A DNA stretch of 34,887 nt from Opitutales bacterium (GCA_018700525.1 JABITN010000259.1:1-34887); one strand, 5' to 3'; counted from the stretch's first letter, positions 1-9,483 are shown. The notes: generated by a model from the letters alone, not told the origin. Program-made: numbers and translations.

Positions 1-1068
1 AGCGGTGAAAAAACCGTGACCTACGGCGTGGCATATCACGTAAATAATATCGTTACATTGATGGCAAACAAGGCTAACAATGCTGGATTGTCAGCGTTCG
101 CCGAAAGATCTATTATGGGTGCTTCCGGAGAACAGGGTCAGGCGGTTCCTGTACCACAAGGCAAATCTGAAGATTTTGGTGTCATGCTGGAACTTATGGA
201 AGGGAAACTCGTGGTAACGGGTTCTGTGTACGAGACCGCGGCCGACCGTGAATCTTCCTTTGCATCCTGGAACGATATAAACGCCGTTACAGGAATAAAC
301 AACATTTACGACAACCTGTCTACGGGAAATCCATCGGCTGTTCCTCCCATCGCTCCGTTTATTACGCAGGCAATTAACGACAATCAGCGCACAGACGCAG
401 GAGGCGTGATAACCAGTTCTAACAGTTCCGAAGGTTGGGAATTATCCGCAACGGCGAACATCACCGAAAACTGGCAATTCACGGCAAATACTTCTTATAT
501 TAATTCTACGGTTGCTGATACTTTTTCAGAATTCACACCTTGGTGGGAGGGGCCAACAGGTAAAGCGTTCTTCTCTCAATTTGATCAGAACTTTGTTTTT
601 CCTGATAATGGAGTATTCGAACCTGGTGTGACTCTTGGCGGTGCCATAGCACAAACGGAATCCGAAGCTAATAGCGTACAAGCGCGTGCAGGAGGGTCAA
701 GCCCCGGACAACGCCACCAAAAGTTCAATCTATTCACCAATTATGCTTTTACGGAGGGTGCACTGGCTAATTTTTCAATCGGTGGTGGAGCACGTTACCG
801 TAGTGGAGCAACCTGGACTCAAACCTCTACATTGGGGCTGCAGGAATTCAATGGCATGACCATCTTTGACCTGGTCGGCGGTTACGATACTGAGATGTTT
901 GGTATACCAGTTCAGTTACAGTTGAACATCAGAAATCTCTTCGACAAAGATGATTTCTCAGTTGTTCGCCTTAGCAACGCCGCAAGACCCGATGGCGGTT
1001 TCGACGTATTCAAATATGTCCACACACCAGGACGCGACATTCGCCTAAGAGCCAGATTTAAATTCTAG
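1..1068 (+). CDS. TonB-dependent receptor, C-terminal part (5' truncated by window)
   Basis: The frame is open from base 1, so the N-terminal plug and TonB box lie outside the window; about 355 residues remain. What is visible is outer-membrane beta-barrel sequence: alternating aromatic/polar strands, the late-barrel motif NIRNLFDKDDF near residue 315, and a C-terminal strand RLRARFKF ending in Phe, the signature recognised by the BAM outer-membrane assembly machinery. Family role: energy-dependent uptake of large ligands across the outer membrane. Substrate cannot be read from the sequence; the adjoining sulfatases and Gfo/Idh genes suggest a sulfated glycan or oligosaccharide (inference). 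A strong hairpin 26 bases after the stop separates it from the next gene. The GTG at 16 is only an internal codon, not a start. Confidence 0.9.
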   Translation, partial: SGEKTVTYGVAYHVNNIVTLMANKANNAGLSAFAERSIMGASGEQGQAVPVPQGKSEDFGVMLELMEGKLVVTGSVYETAADRESSFASWNDINAVTGINNIYDNLSTGNPSAVPPIAPFITQAINDNQRTDAGGVITSSNSSEGWELSATANITENWQFTANTSYINSTVADTFSEFTPWWEGPTGKAFFSQFDQNFVFPDNGVFEPGVTLGGAIAQTESEANSVQARAGGSSPGQRHQKFNLFTNYAFTEGALANFSIGGGARYRSGATWTQTSTLGLQEFNGMTIFDLVGGYDTEMFGIPVQLQLNIRNLFDKDDFSVVRLSNAARPDGGFDVFKYVHTPGRDIRLRARFKF

Positions 1069-1093
1069 AAGTAGTTCTAAGTTAGTTTGATAT

Positions 1094-1136
1094 AATAATA
1101 GGCGGTACAACTGAGGTTGCACCGCTTTTATTATTT
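1094..1136 (+). terminator. Long hairpin terminator after the TonB receptor
   Basis: The stem is built from AATAATA (1094-1100) pairing with TATTATT (1129-1135), GCGGT (1102-1106) with ACCGC (1121-1125), one A/C mismatch, and CAAC (1108-1111) with GTTG (1116-1119), around a TGAG tetraloop (1112-1115). The 3' arm is T-rich, as in an intrinsic terminator. The A-rich 5' arm means it could also act in the other direction. It ends the receptor transcript. Confidence 0.8.
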
Positions 1137-1253
1137 GGGCACTTTGATTTTTATCGTTTTCAGATTGCGGAGGTCAAAAAATCATTTGGCCGATTCCGCA
1201 TCAATGCATTGCAGATTACAGGAGAAGAACTTAAGGATTAGACCAAATACATT

Positions 1254-2675
1254 ATGAATAAGACTACAAGTGATCGACGGAAATTTGTAAAATCCACGGC
1301 GGCAGCCAGCGCTGGGCTGCTGATAATGCCTAGCGGATCGCTGTTTGGCCAGTCCGCGGCCAGTAATAAGCTGAATATCGCGCTCATCGGTTGCTGGGGC
1401 CGCTCCAGACGCCATCGAAGCATGCTTCAAAAAGAAAACGTTGTAGCCATCTGCGATGTGAATGCATTCGTTCTGGCGGCTACTTCAAAGGAATTCCCCG
1501 GCGCTAAGCTCTACAAGGATTGGAGAAAATGCCTGGACCAAAAAGACCTTGATGCGGTCGTCTGCTGCACCCCTGACCACCATCACGCGTTTGTATCCAT
1601 ATGGGCCATGAACCGCGGGCTGCATGTTTATTGCGAAAAACCTCTCGCTAACAGCATCCAGGAAGCGCGTATGGTTCGCGATACCTATCTAAAAAACAAA
1701 GACAAACTGGCTACCCAATGCGGCACACAACACCACGCAGAACCAAACTATGCACGCATACGCGAACTCATCCAGGATGGCGCCGTTGGCAATCTCAAGG
1801 ATGTCCACGCCTGGACCAACCGCACACACAATATAACGGGATACTTACCCGAAAGCGGCTCCGCTCCAGATCACATTGATTGGGATCTCTGGATAGGGCC
1901 TTCACCGATGCACCCATTTAACCCACGCTACTTTCAGGCTCAATCGCAAGTAAGCGTTGTTCTGGCTGGATCGAAAAAAGGCGATACAAGTTATCTCCAC
2001 CCCGATAGCAAAAAATGGCCTTTAGGCAGAAACTGCCTTTCATGGAATATGTTCCGTGACTTCGGCAACTGGCAAATCGGCGACATGGGCAGCCATACCA
2101 TGGACCTCGCCTTCAGTCCGCTGGACGCCGACTTCCCGACTTCCGCTCAAAGCAAAGGCGACCCTTACAATCCAGAAATGTCGCCTTCCAATATGAGTTC
2201 CACCTGCATCAATCCAGCCAATAGCTGGCGTGATGAAATACGTGTCACTTGGCACCAGGGCGGCAGCATGCCAAAGTCACCTCTGAACTACCTTGACCTC
2301 TCAAATATTAACCATGGAGCCATGTTTAAGGGCGACAAGGGTTTCCTCATCTGCGATTTCAAGACACGCTTGGTTATTCCTTATGGCAAAGCTGCCGACA
2401 TGACCTACTTTGAGCCACGCAAGAAAGATGAACTTATCCCGGAGATGGATAGCTTCCAGGAAGAATGGACAAATGCCTGCAAGACAGATCTTAAAACCAC
2501 CTGCAACTTCGATTATTCTGGTATCCTGATTGAGCAACTCCTGCTGGGTCTTGTCGCCTACGACGTGGGCGAGAAGCTCGAATACGATGCCAAAAAGATG
2601 GAAGTGACAAACAATCCTGAAGCCAATCGTCACCTTAGCAAGAAGTACCGCGAAGGTTGGGTATTGAACGGATAA
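1254..2675 (+). CDS. Tat-exported Gfo/Idh/MocA oxidoreductase with atypical nucleotide loop
   Basis: 473 residues. The N-terminus SDRRKFVKSTAAASAG (RR at 8-9) is a twin-arginine signal, so the folded enzyme is probably exported with its cofactor. A Rossmann fold follows (IALIG at 42-46, AICDVN 65-70, TPDHHHAF 106-113), then the catalytic-lysine motif CEKPLA (127-132, Lys129) and the C-terminal Gfo/Idh domain. The family oxidises or reduces sugars and inositols with NAD(P). The dinucleotide loop reads GCWGRS (46-51) where relatives here have GIGNRG or GCGSRG, so two of the usual glycines are replaced. It resembles the 16239-17603 protein over most of its length, including the ending YREGW versus YRKGW. 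No clear ribosome-binding site precedes the ATG. Sugar substrate unknown. Confidence 0.88.
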   Translation: MNKTTSDRRKFVKSTAAASAGLLIMPSGSLFGQSAASNKLNIALIGCWGRSRRHRSMLQKENVVAICDVNAFVLAATSKEFPGAKLYKDWRKCLDQKDLDAVVCCTPDHHHAFVSIWAMNRGLHVYCEKPLANSIQEARMVRDTYLKNKDKLATQCGTQHHAEPNYARIRELIQDGAVGNLKDVHAWTNRTHNITGYLPESGSAPDHIDWDLWIGPSPMHPFNPRYFQAQSQVSVVLAGSKKGDTSYLHPDSKKWPLGRNCLSWNMFRDFGNWQIGDMGSHTMDLAFSPLDADFPTSAQSKGDPYNPEMSPSNMSSTCINPANSWRDEIRVTWHQGGSMPKSPLNYLDLSNINHGAMFKGDKGFLICDFKTRLVIPYGKAADMTYFEPRKKDELIPEMDSFQEEWTNACKTDLKTTCNFDYSGILIEQLLLGLVAYDVGEKLEYDAKKMEVTNNPEANRHLSKKYREGWVLNG

Positions 2676-2902
2676 AGGGCGCCATCCCGCGCTTCGCCCT
2701 GCGGCTTCGCAGGATTTACTGGATACGCACGGGCGTGGAGATGCCGACCGGGATGGGAGATAGAAAGATGACATGGGAGCAGTTGTCAGTCGTGAGTGAT
2801 CACGCTAACGTTTCCAGTGTAACCATTGTACCGAACGAAGAGACACATTCATTTCCTATCAACAATGCCTTCGCCCGGCACTTCTAAATTGAACTTCTGA
2901 TA

Positions 2903-4306
2903 ATGAAACACCTACCGCTTTTCACCCTATTTATTGCAGTCACGATTGCAGCCTCCTCCTATGCAGCCGAAAGGCCCAACCTGGTCTTCATCATCGCAGA
3001 CGACTGTACCTACCTGGACATGGGGGTCTACGGCGGGCAGGCTAAAACGCCCACTCTTGAGAATCTCGCCAGAGAGGGAATGCAGTTCTCCCGCTGTTTC
3101 CAGGCCGCACCGATGTGCTCTCCCACGCGGCACAATATCTATACAGGTATCTACCCGGTAAAATCCGGCGCTTGGCCCAACCACACCCGCGTCTACCCAG
3201 GCACTAAATCAATAGCGCATTATCTAGGCGATGCCGGCTACCGAGTGGCATTGTCAGGCAAAACTCATATCTCACCCGAAGAGTCCTTTCCGTTCGAGTA
3301 TTCCGGAGAGTTCCGAGCTGCTGATCCTTTTAAAGATGATCCCTTTCCGACCATCGAAAAACTCCTTACAGATTCCAAAGAAGGCGGTACACCGTTCTGT
3401 CTGTTTGCCTGTTCCAGCGAACCACATACGCCTTACAACAAGGGTGATGCCTCCGTATACGATCCAGCCAAACTCAAGCTGCCGCCAACTTTTGTGGATA
3501 CAGCTAATACGCGGCAGGAATACGCCAAGTACCTCGCTGAGATCACCTACTTCGATGCCCAATGTGCCGCTCTGCTTAAATTGCTCGATAAACACGAGCT
3601 GACCCAAAACACCCTCGTCATGGTCGTCTCCGAACAGGGCTCTGGTTTCCCCTTTGCAAAATGGACTTGTTTTGAGCTAGGACTCACCTCCGGCATGATT
3701 GCGCGTTGGCCCGGTACGATAGCGGCGGGCTCCCAGTCAAACGCTCTCGTCGAATACGTCGACGTCACTCCCACCTTCCTCGACGCCGCCGGATTGGAAA
3801 CTTCCGACACGATGGACGGGCGTTCGTTCTTGCCCGTCCTCACAGGCGAAAGCGCGGAGCACAAGAAATACACCTTTGGCCTGCAGACGACCCGCGGCAT
3901 TGGGGAAGGATCCGAGAACTTCGGCGTCCGGTCTGCCGGGACCAAAACCCACCGTTATATCCGCAACCTCAATCATACCGAAACATTCAAGAACTTCGTC
4001 ACCCGCCCAGGTGGTGACAAGGCCGATTTCTGGATGTCGTGGATCGAAAAGGCAAAGGCTGGCGATGCGCTCGCCTTGGCCATGACCCAGAAATACCAGC
4101 ACCGCCCCGCCGAGGAACTCTATGATGTGGAGAATGATCCCCATTGCCTCAAGAACCTGATCGATAATCCGGAATACGCTGAGCTCAAGGGAGACCTGTC
4201 CACTCAGCTGGATGCCTGGATGATATCGCAGGGGGACAAGGGGGCCGCCACGGAGGCCCTGGCTCACACCCGCAATAAAAAGTTCAAGGAGAACAAGCGG
4301 CCCTAA
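2903..4306 (+). CDS. Secreted sulfatase, sulfamidase-like (CSPTR)
   Basis: 467 residues with a Sec signal peptide (1-21, ending SYAA). The type I sulfatase signature CSPTRHNIYTG starts at Cys72, the residue converted to formylglycine in active enzymes; Asp33-Asp34 in IADD supply metal ligands. The second metal site reads SEQGSGFPFAKWT around residue 250, where most sulfatases have SDNG or SDHG. The SEQG...FPFAKWT form is, from memory, shared by a group resembling heparan N-sulfatases, so this is probably family-specific rather than decay. It hydrolyses sulfate esters or sulfamates in the periplasm or outside the cell; the exact substrate is not readable. It lies 227 bases after the Gfo/Idh gene on the same strand, possibly co-transcribed. 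The intervening gap holds a small hairpin (2698-2713) and no convincing gene. Confidence 0.93.
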   Translation: MKHLPLFTLFIAVTIAASSYAAERPNLVFIIADDCTYLDMGVYGGQAKTPTLENLAREGMQFSRCFQAAPMCSPTRHNIYTGIYPVKSGAWPNHTRVYPGTKSIAHYLGDAGYRVALSGKTHISPEESFPFEYSGEFRAADPFKDDPFPTIEKLLTDSKEGGTPFCLFACSSEPHTPYNKGDASVYDPAKLKLPPTFVDTANTRQEYAKYLAEITYFDAQCAALLKLLDKHELTQNTLVMVVSEQGSGFPFAKWTCFELGLTSGMIARWPGTIAAGSQSNALVEYVDVTPTFLDAAGLETSDTMDGRSFLPVLTGESAEHKKYTFGLQTTRGIGEGSENFGVRSAGTKTHRYIRNLNHTETFKNFVTRPGGDKADFWMSWIEKAKAGDALALAMTQKYQHRPAEELYDVENDPHCLKNLIDNPEYAELKGDLSTQLDAWMISQGDKGAATEALAHTRNKKFKENKRP

Positions 4307-4393
4307 TCACAGAGAGGGACAAGCTAATTTCTGGGGGCAAGAATTTGTTTTATTTTTCTATCTAACCCCGAAAACCAGATCGCACACGAAATG

Positions 4394-7039
4394 CTATTTC
4401 GCACGGAACGTCTCACTCAAAATCAAATCCACGAAGAGATCTTGAAAACCTTTATTGTTTTCTAAATTGGTTTTAACAATGCCTTCTATTTCTTTGACTT
4501 CTATATAACTCGGTTCTCTCCCGGTCGCATAGATCATTAGTTTTACAGCAAGACATTTCGAAAACAGGTCAATATTCGTTACCATCCAACGCTTGAGCCC
4601 TATTACATCCTCAACCGTTGACCCATCTTGTAGCGTTGCCGATGCATCAATAATCCTTTCCGAATCTGGCCACTTGTCACGCCAACGGCCAACTGGATCG
4701 AAATTTTCCAAGACGAAACCCAGAGGATCAATTTTCTTGTGACACTTCATGCATGAGCTGTTTTCCGTGTGAGCTGCCAATACATCCCTTGGCGTTTCCG
4801 CGCCTTGCGTATCAGGAGTCAGGGCCGGCACATTCGGCGGCGCTTCCGGGACGGGTGACCCTAGAATATTTTCAAGAAGCCACACACCTCGAAGAACAGG
4901 CTGCGTGTCTACACCATTAGCCGTAGCAGTCATAACCGCCGACATGCCAAGAAGACCGCCATAACGACCATCGCGCCTTAATGTGATTCTCTGAAATTCG
5001 TTCTCACTGTCTTTATCGTCTATATTCTTTTCATTTTTTACCTTATAGATTCTATCGGCAAATCTAGGTGTGGTAAACGTAAAATCGGGATCTATAAAAT
5101 CAGTCATAGGCCGATTTTCCTTAAGCATCGCTGCGAAAAAATGCTCAACCTCTCGTTTTGCCAAATCGATATCGTCTGCTGTGAAATCAAATTTTGGGTC
5201 TGGCATAATCGAATTCAAGCGCTTCGTATCCAACCACTGACTAGTGAAGCTTTGCACCAAAGGACTCTGCGCATTTTTTGGAAGCAGTCTCAGTGATTGT
5301 TCCTTAAGGATTTCGGAGTCCGATAATTTTCCAGCTGCCGCCAATTCAACAAGCATCTTATCAGGTGGTCCTTGCGTCAAAAAGTAGGACAACCTCGTCG
5401 CAATATCATAATCATTCGTTGGACCTTCATCTAATTTGCGATACAGAAACCTTGGCGACATCAGTATGCTGCGAACCAATAGGTGAAGGCCATCTTCATA
5501 TGAATGCCCCTTTGCCCAATGCTCAGTGGCAATTTGCAAATAGGCATCAATCGTGTGACTCTCAACAGGTCTTCTAAATAGCTTAGGCAAGAGTTTCTCT
5601 AGGATGTCACTGGCGTTTTTTTCTTTGGTTTGTCCTCTATTTCGAACACCAAACAAACGCTGTTGCCTATCCTTGATCGCCTTGTCTTTGGGGCCATCAA
5701 CCAATCGAAGAGGTCCTTCAACACTAAATCCATGAAGGTCTAATGCGGGACCCTTTTCAAAATAATCATAGACAAAAGCCTCACCAAGAACGTTTCCCTG
5801 ATGAGCAAATAATGCGATCAATTCTTCGGTTTGAGCTGAGTCCATAGTAGCATGGCTCATGTCCAAATTCTTATCCTGTTTAGCTTTCTTAAACCGCTCC
5901 CAACCCGAGATTCCTCTTAAATCACCATAGTTAAATAAAGTGTCTTCTTTCGCATCGTGACTATTATCAAGAATAACTTTTTGCCATGCAGCTAGTACAC
6001 GTTTATCGTTCTCAAAACGTTTACGAACATGACTACCAAAATCCCCATTCTGTCTTCCGCCGTAACTCAATGGGGAATTATTCCAATGGAACAAAATCGT
6101 CTCACCTTCATACAGCTCAGCTTCGAAGGAAACCTCCATGGGAGTTTCTGAAGAAACGCTTATCGTTTCCAAAAGACGAAAACGATTAACTCGGGCCCGT
6201 TCCCCTACCCCCAAATCTCTCGCTCGTAGCTCTAATAACATAGGACCTTCCTTCATCAGATTCCTTGACCTTGGAAGAAAGCTCGAAGCGCTCACCGTTA
6301 TCTTATAAACTCCCGATGAATTGATCATCATTCGCTTCGGCCAACTGCAACTGCGCATAATTTCAGTACCACTCGAGGCAAACCTCAACGCATTATCGTA
6401 TATGGCAGCCGCCGCATAATTCGCCACCATATCATTTGGTCCCACTACCCTGATTGACGATTCTGGAGACGCCTTCTCCACTGGAAAAAGTGTTTCCGCC
6501 ACTTGATTTGCAATATTGAAATAGGATTCTAATAGAGTTGGAGACAGAATAAGTCCATCACCTGTATTATTAAAGCCATGACGAGTCGAATCCTCAGGAA
6601 AACCAAGGGGTACTTTATATTTGGGAAGATCGAAACGATTGCGGATTGTGTTTTGGTATTCCGCCTTGCTCAAGCGACGTGCCAATGTGCCTCCAAAAGA
6701 TGTGTTTTCAGTTAGTGACGCATCCAGCCAGTCGATTAAGGCGGCGCGTTCTGCTTCGCTTGGTTGATCTTCGTCTTTTTCTTCCTCTGGAGGCATGAGC
6801 CCTTCCTGTAACATGGACAATGCATCTAACCAGAGGCTACGCTCTTCCTTTTTGCTCCAGTCAATGGAATCGCGGTCAAGGTTCACATCGCCCTCCATCT
6901 CCTCCTCGTCGTGGCAATTCAAGCAATAGCTGTTGAGAAGCTCGTAATGCGTATCCGAAATCAGGGACCCGTCGTTCGCGGTCAAGCTTACTGTTGCTAA
7001 AGTTGCTATCAGCAGGCTGAGCGGATTCTTACTTTTCAT
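4394..7039 (-). CDS. DUF1587/DUF1595/DUF1592/DUF1588/DUF1585 protein with two c-type haem motifs
   Basis: 881 residues with a Sec-type signal peptide (about 1-21). A planctomycete-type cytochrome c domain with CLNCH (39-43) comes first, then LARRLSKAEYQNTIRNRF near 118 typical of DUF1587, a long middle covering the DUF1595 and DUF1592 regions (LSYFLTQGPPD near 550), a second haem motif CMKCH (763-767) followed by KIDPLGFVLENFDPVGRWR characteristic of DUF1588, and DUF1585 at the C-terminus. The enzymatic role of this family is unknown; the haem motifs point to periplasmic electron transfer. It lies 78 bases downstream of the DUF1552 gene, the partner with which it is regularly found in Planctomycetes and Verrucomicrobia. 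It is convergent with the sulfatase ending at 4306. Confidence 0.93.
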   Translation of the reverse strand: MKSKNPLSLLIATLATVSLTANDGSLISDTHYELLNSYCLNCHDEEEMEGDVNLDRDSIDWSKKEERSLWLDALSMLQEGLMPPEEEKDEDQPSEAERAALIDWLDASLTENTSFGGTLARRLSKAEYQNTIRNRFDLPKYKVPLGFPEDSTRHGFNNTGDGLILSPTLLESYFNIANQVAETLFPVEKASPESSIRVVGPNDMVANYAAAAIYDNALRFASSGTEIMRSCSWPKRMMINSSGVYKITVSASSFLPRSRNLMKEGPMLLELRARDLGVGERARVNRFRLLETISVSSETPMEVSFEAELYEGETILFHWNNSPLSYGGRQNGDFGSHVRKRFENDKRVLAAWQKVILDNSHDAKEDTLFNYGDLRGISGWERFKKAKQDKNLDMSHATMDSAQTEELIALFAHQGNVLGEAFVYDYFEKGPALDLHGFSVEGPLRLVDGPKDKAIKDRQQRLFGVRNRGQTKEKNASDILEKLLPKLFRRPVESHTIDAYLQIATEHWAKGHSYEDGLHLLVRSILMSPRFLYRKLDEGPTNDYDIATRLSYFLTQGPPDKMLVELAAAGKLSDSEILKEQSLRLLPKNAQSPLVQSFTSQWLDTKRLNSIMPDPKFDFTADDIDLAKREVEHFFAAMLKENRPMTDFIDPDFTFTTPRFADRIYKVKNEKNIDDKDSENEFQRITLRRDGRYGGLLGMSAVMTATANGVDTQPVLRGVWLLENILGSPVPEAPPNVPALTPDTQGAETPRDVLAAHTENSSCMKCHKKIDPLGFVLENFDPVGRWRDKWPDSERIIDASATLQDGSTVEDVIGLKRWMVTNIDLFSKCLAVKLMIYATGREPSYIEVKEIEGIVKTNLENNKGFQDLFVDLILSETFRAK

Positions 7040-7117
7040 TGGACGAATAAGTGATCTAAATTGCGATCGGCCAAGTTCAAATCAAGATCAGTATCGCGAA
7101 AATAAAATGTGTATCTA

Positions 7118-8365
7118 TCATACAAATACACTATTAAGGCTGCTGCTGGCATTTGAAAAACTATTCACTTTCACACCCATCTTATCCATAAGGGTGATAT
7201 AGAGGTCTCCAAGTAGATATCTATCTCTATCAAGAGATAAATGACTTCCATGGGCAAATCCACCACCCGCGACCAAAGCTGGCAGGTTGTCATTGGCATG
7301 CCTACTGGCGTCTCCCATTCCTGTCCCTAAAAGAACAACAGTGCTGTCAAGCAAGGGATTCCCATAAGCGTCTTTCTTTTCCTTCAGTTGAGTTAAGAAA
7401 TCATTAAATATCGTCATAAGCTTATATTCAATTTTTAGCAAATCACGAATCATATCCGGATCGTTTCCATGGTGAGACAAACTATGATAACCCGTCTTCA
7501 ATGTTTCACCATTAATTGTGAACACTGAGCCTAAACCTCCTAGCATCAAGGTGATCACCCGAGTGGATCCTGTTTCAATAGCCAAGGCCATAAGATCGTA
7601 CATCAAAGGTGCCGCTTCCAACATCAGGCTTGCAGAAACCGCGTCTTTTCCTAATTCTGGAAGCTTATAATCTGTTTGGGCAATCACATCATCAATAGAA
7701 ACAATTTTTTGATTGATCCGCTTCTCAACTGAACGCAGGGAATGAAAATATTCCTCCAACTTATTGCGATCCGCTTTAGAAACATTGTTTTGTAAATGCT
7801 TCGCATCCGCCAGAACATAATCGAGAGCACTCTTCCCACTACGAAGGATATACTCCGTACGGTCTTTATCTGATTCCGAAACAAAAAGTTGACTGTAAAG
7901 AACGCTGGGCCGGCGCATCATGGGCAAAGGAATTTTCTGTTTAGTAAAACTCATAACACCTCCCTGGTCTTCCACTCCTCCAACGGCGAGTTGCATAGAG
8001 GGAAAACGACTCTTCTGCCCGATCTTGTCGGCAATCATTTGGTCGAGCGAATAATCTCCAGCAGTTCCGCAAAGAAAATTGGGCCAGTGGTGGTGACCAT
8101 TACTAGCTCTATGATCAAGCCCAGAGAAAATCGTAAAATCGTTTCGATGTGCTGCAATGGGTTCAATAAGCTTCGGTAGAGCGTAATTCTTTCCCACCTG
8201 ACTGGGGTAGAGATCTTCTCGGTGCCAACCAAAAAAACTGCCTATAGCCACAAAGGTCTTCGCCTGCTTCGTTGGGTTTTCGCTTTTGGCAAATGACTCC
8301 AAATAGGGCAATCCAATTGCTGCCATCGTGGAGGTCAAAAAACTACGACGGTTTAGGATCCTCAT
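7118..8365 (-). CDS. DUF1552 protein, Tat-exported
   Basis: 415 residues. The N-terminus MRILNRRSFLTSTMAAIGLP (RR at 6-7) is a twin-arginine signal. The body matches the DUF1552 pattern: IGSFFGWHRE, FSGLDHRASNGHHHWPNFLCG near 80-100, LGGLGSVF, and a C-terminal block LLDSTVVLLGTGMGDASRH followed by LPALVAGGG and GSHLSLDRD. No catalytic reaction has been assigned to this family. The C-terminal block resembles the one in the DUF1501 protein of this window (LLEDTLVVWSGEFGRTP...AGGGIKPG), hinting at a shared alkaline-phosphatase-like fold (inference). First gene of a two-gene unit with the DUF1592 cytochrome protein. The 165-base gap upstream holds a weak promoter candidate and the palindrome at 8484-8499. 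Confidence 0.93.
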   Translation of the reverse strand: MRILNRRSFLTSTMAAIGLPYLESFAKSENPTKQAKTFVAIGSFFGWHREDLYPSQVGKNYALPKLIEPIAAHRNDFTIFSGLDHRASNGHHHWPNFLCGTAGDYSLDQMIADKIGQKSRFPSMQLAVGGVEDQGGVMSFTKQKIPLPMMRRPSVLYSQLFVSESDKDRTEYILRSGKSALDYVLADAKHLQNNVSKADRNKLEEYFHSLRSVEKRINQKIVSIDDVIAQTDYKLPELGKDAVSASLMLEAAPLMYDLMALAIETGSTRVITLMLGGLGSVFTINGETLKTGYHSLSHHGNDPDMIRDLLKIEYKLMTIFNDFLTQLKEKKDAYGNPLLDSTVVLLGTGMGDASRHANDNLPALVAGGGFAHGSHLSLDRDRYLLGDLYITLMDKMGVKVNSFSNASSSLNSVFV

Positions 8366-8483
8366 CGTTTATGCATTTATGTTCAGGGCCGAGTTCCGAC
8401 ACTAATTAAAACTACAATCAGAATAGCTATTTATTGCAAACAAAAGATTTAGCGGCCTATTGACCCCAAAACAATAGCCTTTT

Positions 8484-8499
8484 TAGTCAACAGTTGATC
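8484..8499. promoter_or_regulatory. Palindromic motif upstream of the DUF1552 gene
   Basis: The sequence TAGTCAACAGTTGATC contains the inverted repeat TCAAC-A-GTTGA about 120 bases upstream of the DUF1552 start. A near-identical motif, CAGTCAACAATTGACC, lies about 90 bases before the sulfatase at 34246. An operator or a -35-like region is possible; the evidence is only the shared palindrome. Confidence 0.3.
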
Positions 8500-8530
8500 A
8501 TGGAGGCCTATTAATCTGTGTGCTTTTACC

Positions 8531-9217
8531 TTACCGCGCTTCCCGGATGCGGACACTGCGGAATTCGATCCGGACTTCCTTACTTTGCAATCCGATATGA
8601 CCGTCTTTGCGAAGGAGACCTGGATGAGACTCCTTCACCTCATCGGAAAAACTGGTCAGATCAACATCCTGAACCACTTGATTTTCGATACTTACACGGC
8701 AGCGCGTGCCAACACAGCGCACGTTCATACGGTGCCATTCGCCCGGTGGTTTCGACGCATCAAAGGCTGGAGGGGCGACCGTGTAGAGGGCGCCCAGGTG
8801 GCGATCGGGGGTAAGCTTCTTTTGAAGACCCGAGTCGGACATGTCGGCAATCTGTATTTCATTGCCCAGATAGGCGGGACTCTTTTCCACCAGCGGGGTA
8901 CGGAAGAAAACACCGCCATTACATCCCACTTCGAATCGAAATTCTACCTCTAGTTCAAAGTTATCGAACACACGCTCGTGCGCGATCCAACTTGCGTTCC
9001 CCTTTTTCCGACCCGTGTTGACTAGCAATCCGTTTACCACCTTCCAGTTGGCCGATGTGCCATTGACCCCACGCCAACCCGTCAGGTCCTTGCCGTTGAA
9101 CAGTGGAATCCATGAACCATAGTTTCCGGCGGCTTTCAGGCTCAACAACGGCATCAGTGTCATACCGCCTACGGGGAAGACAATATTTCCAATGAATCGT
9201 CGCCGGGAAATATCCAT
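8531..9217 (-). CDS. DUF1080 protein (3-keto-glycoside hydrolase-like)
   Basis: 228 residues from the ATG at 9217. This start is chosen because it gives MDISRRRFIGNIVFPVGGM, a twin-arginine signal; the open frame runs back to 9388 but the added residues look like non-coding sequence. The DUF1080 fold (concanavalin-like beta sandwich) is shown by WIPLFNGKDLTGWRG (36-50), WKVVNGLLV (58-66), FELEVEFRF (87-95), GGVFFRT (101-107), and GEWHRMNVRCVG plus GHIGLQS towards the end. Known members cleave glycosides already oxidised to 3-keto sugars, acting after Gfo/Idh-type dehydrogenases, three of which lie in this window. Others may only bind glycans. It is divergent from the NagB-like gene, with a shared 266-base upstream region. 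Confidence 0.88.
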   Translation of the reverse strand: MDISRRRFIGNIVFPVGGMTLMPLLSLKAAGNYGSWIPLFNGKDLTGWRGVNGTSANWKVVNGLLVNTGRKKGNASWIAHERVFDNFELEVEFRFEVGCNGGVFFRTPLVEKSPAYLGNEIQIADMSDSGLQKKLTPDRHLGALYTVAPPAFDASKPPGEWHRMNVRCVGTRCRVSIENQVVQDVDLTSFSDEVKESHPGLLRKDGHIGLQSKEVRIEFRSVRIREAR

Positions 9218-9263
9218 ATTTTCTATGTTGTTATTTAAACTAACTATCATCGAACGAAGCCTA

Positions 9264-9367
9264 TCTATATATAGAATAACAGTATCCTGATTTTGGCAAG
9301 TTTGAGTTTTCAAACGTAAATTTATGATCGCGTATCCAATAAAAATGTACCATTTCGGATATGGTAC
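9264..9367. promoter_or_regulatory. Divergent promoter region with three palindromes
   Basis: Between the DUF1080 and NagB-like starts are three perfect inverted repeats: TCTATATATAGA (9264-9275); GTTTGA-gttt-TCAAAC (9300-9315); and GTACCAT-ttcggat-ATGGTAC (9347-9367). A fourth pairing, ATTTCG (9352-9357) with CGAAAT (9375-9380), overlaps the last one. The 21-bp GTACCAT repeat has the size and symmetry of a LacI or GntR operator. No regulator gene is in the window, so binding is inferred only from symmetry. Confidence 0.4.
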
Positions 9368-9483
9368 GATTAGTCGAAATCTCGTCACTCAATAGGACTT
9401 CGACCATACGCGCAATTATTCCTCGTTGCGTCGACGCGCCTCTGTGGATTATCCTTACTAACAATCCTAGCAAAGTAGATTCA

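Noticed and set aside
2657-2887. 76-residue plus-strand frame between the Gfo/Idh and sulfatase genes
   Set aside because: It overlaps the Gfo/Idh end, has no recognisable motif, signal or start context, and its composition looks like intergenic sequence with a small hairpin (2698-2713).
3737-4267. 176-residue minus-strand frame
   Set aside because: Antisense to the sulfatase at 2903-4306, without any recognisable motif.
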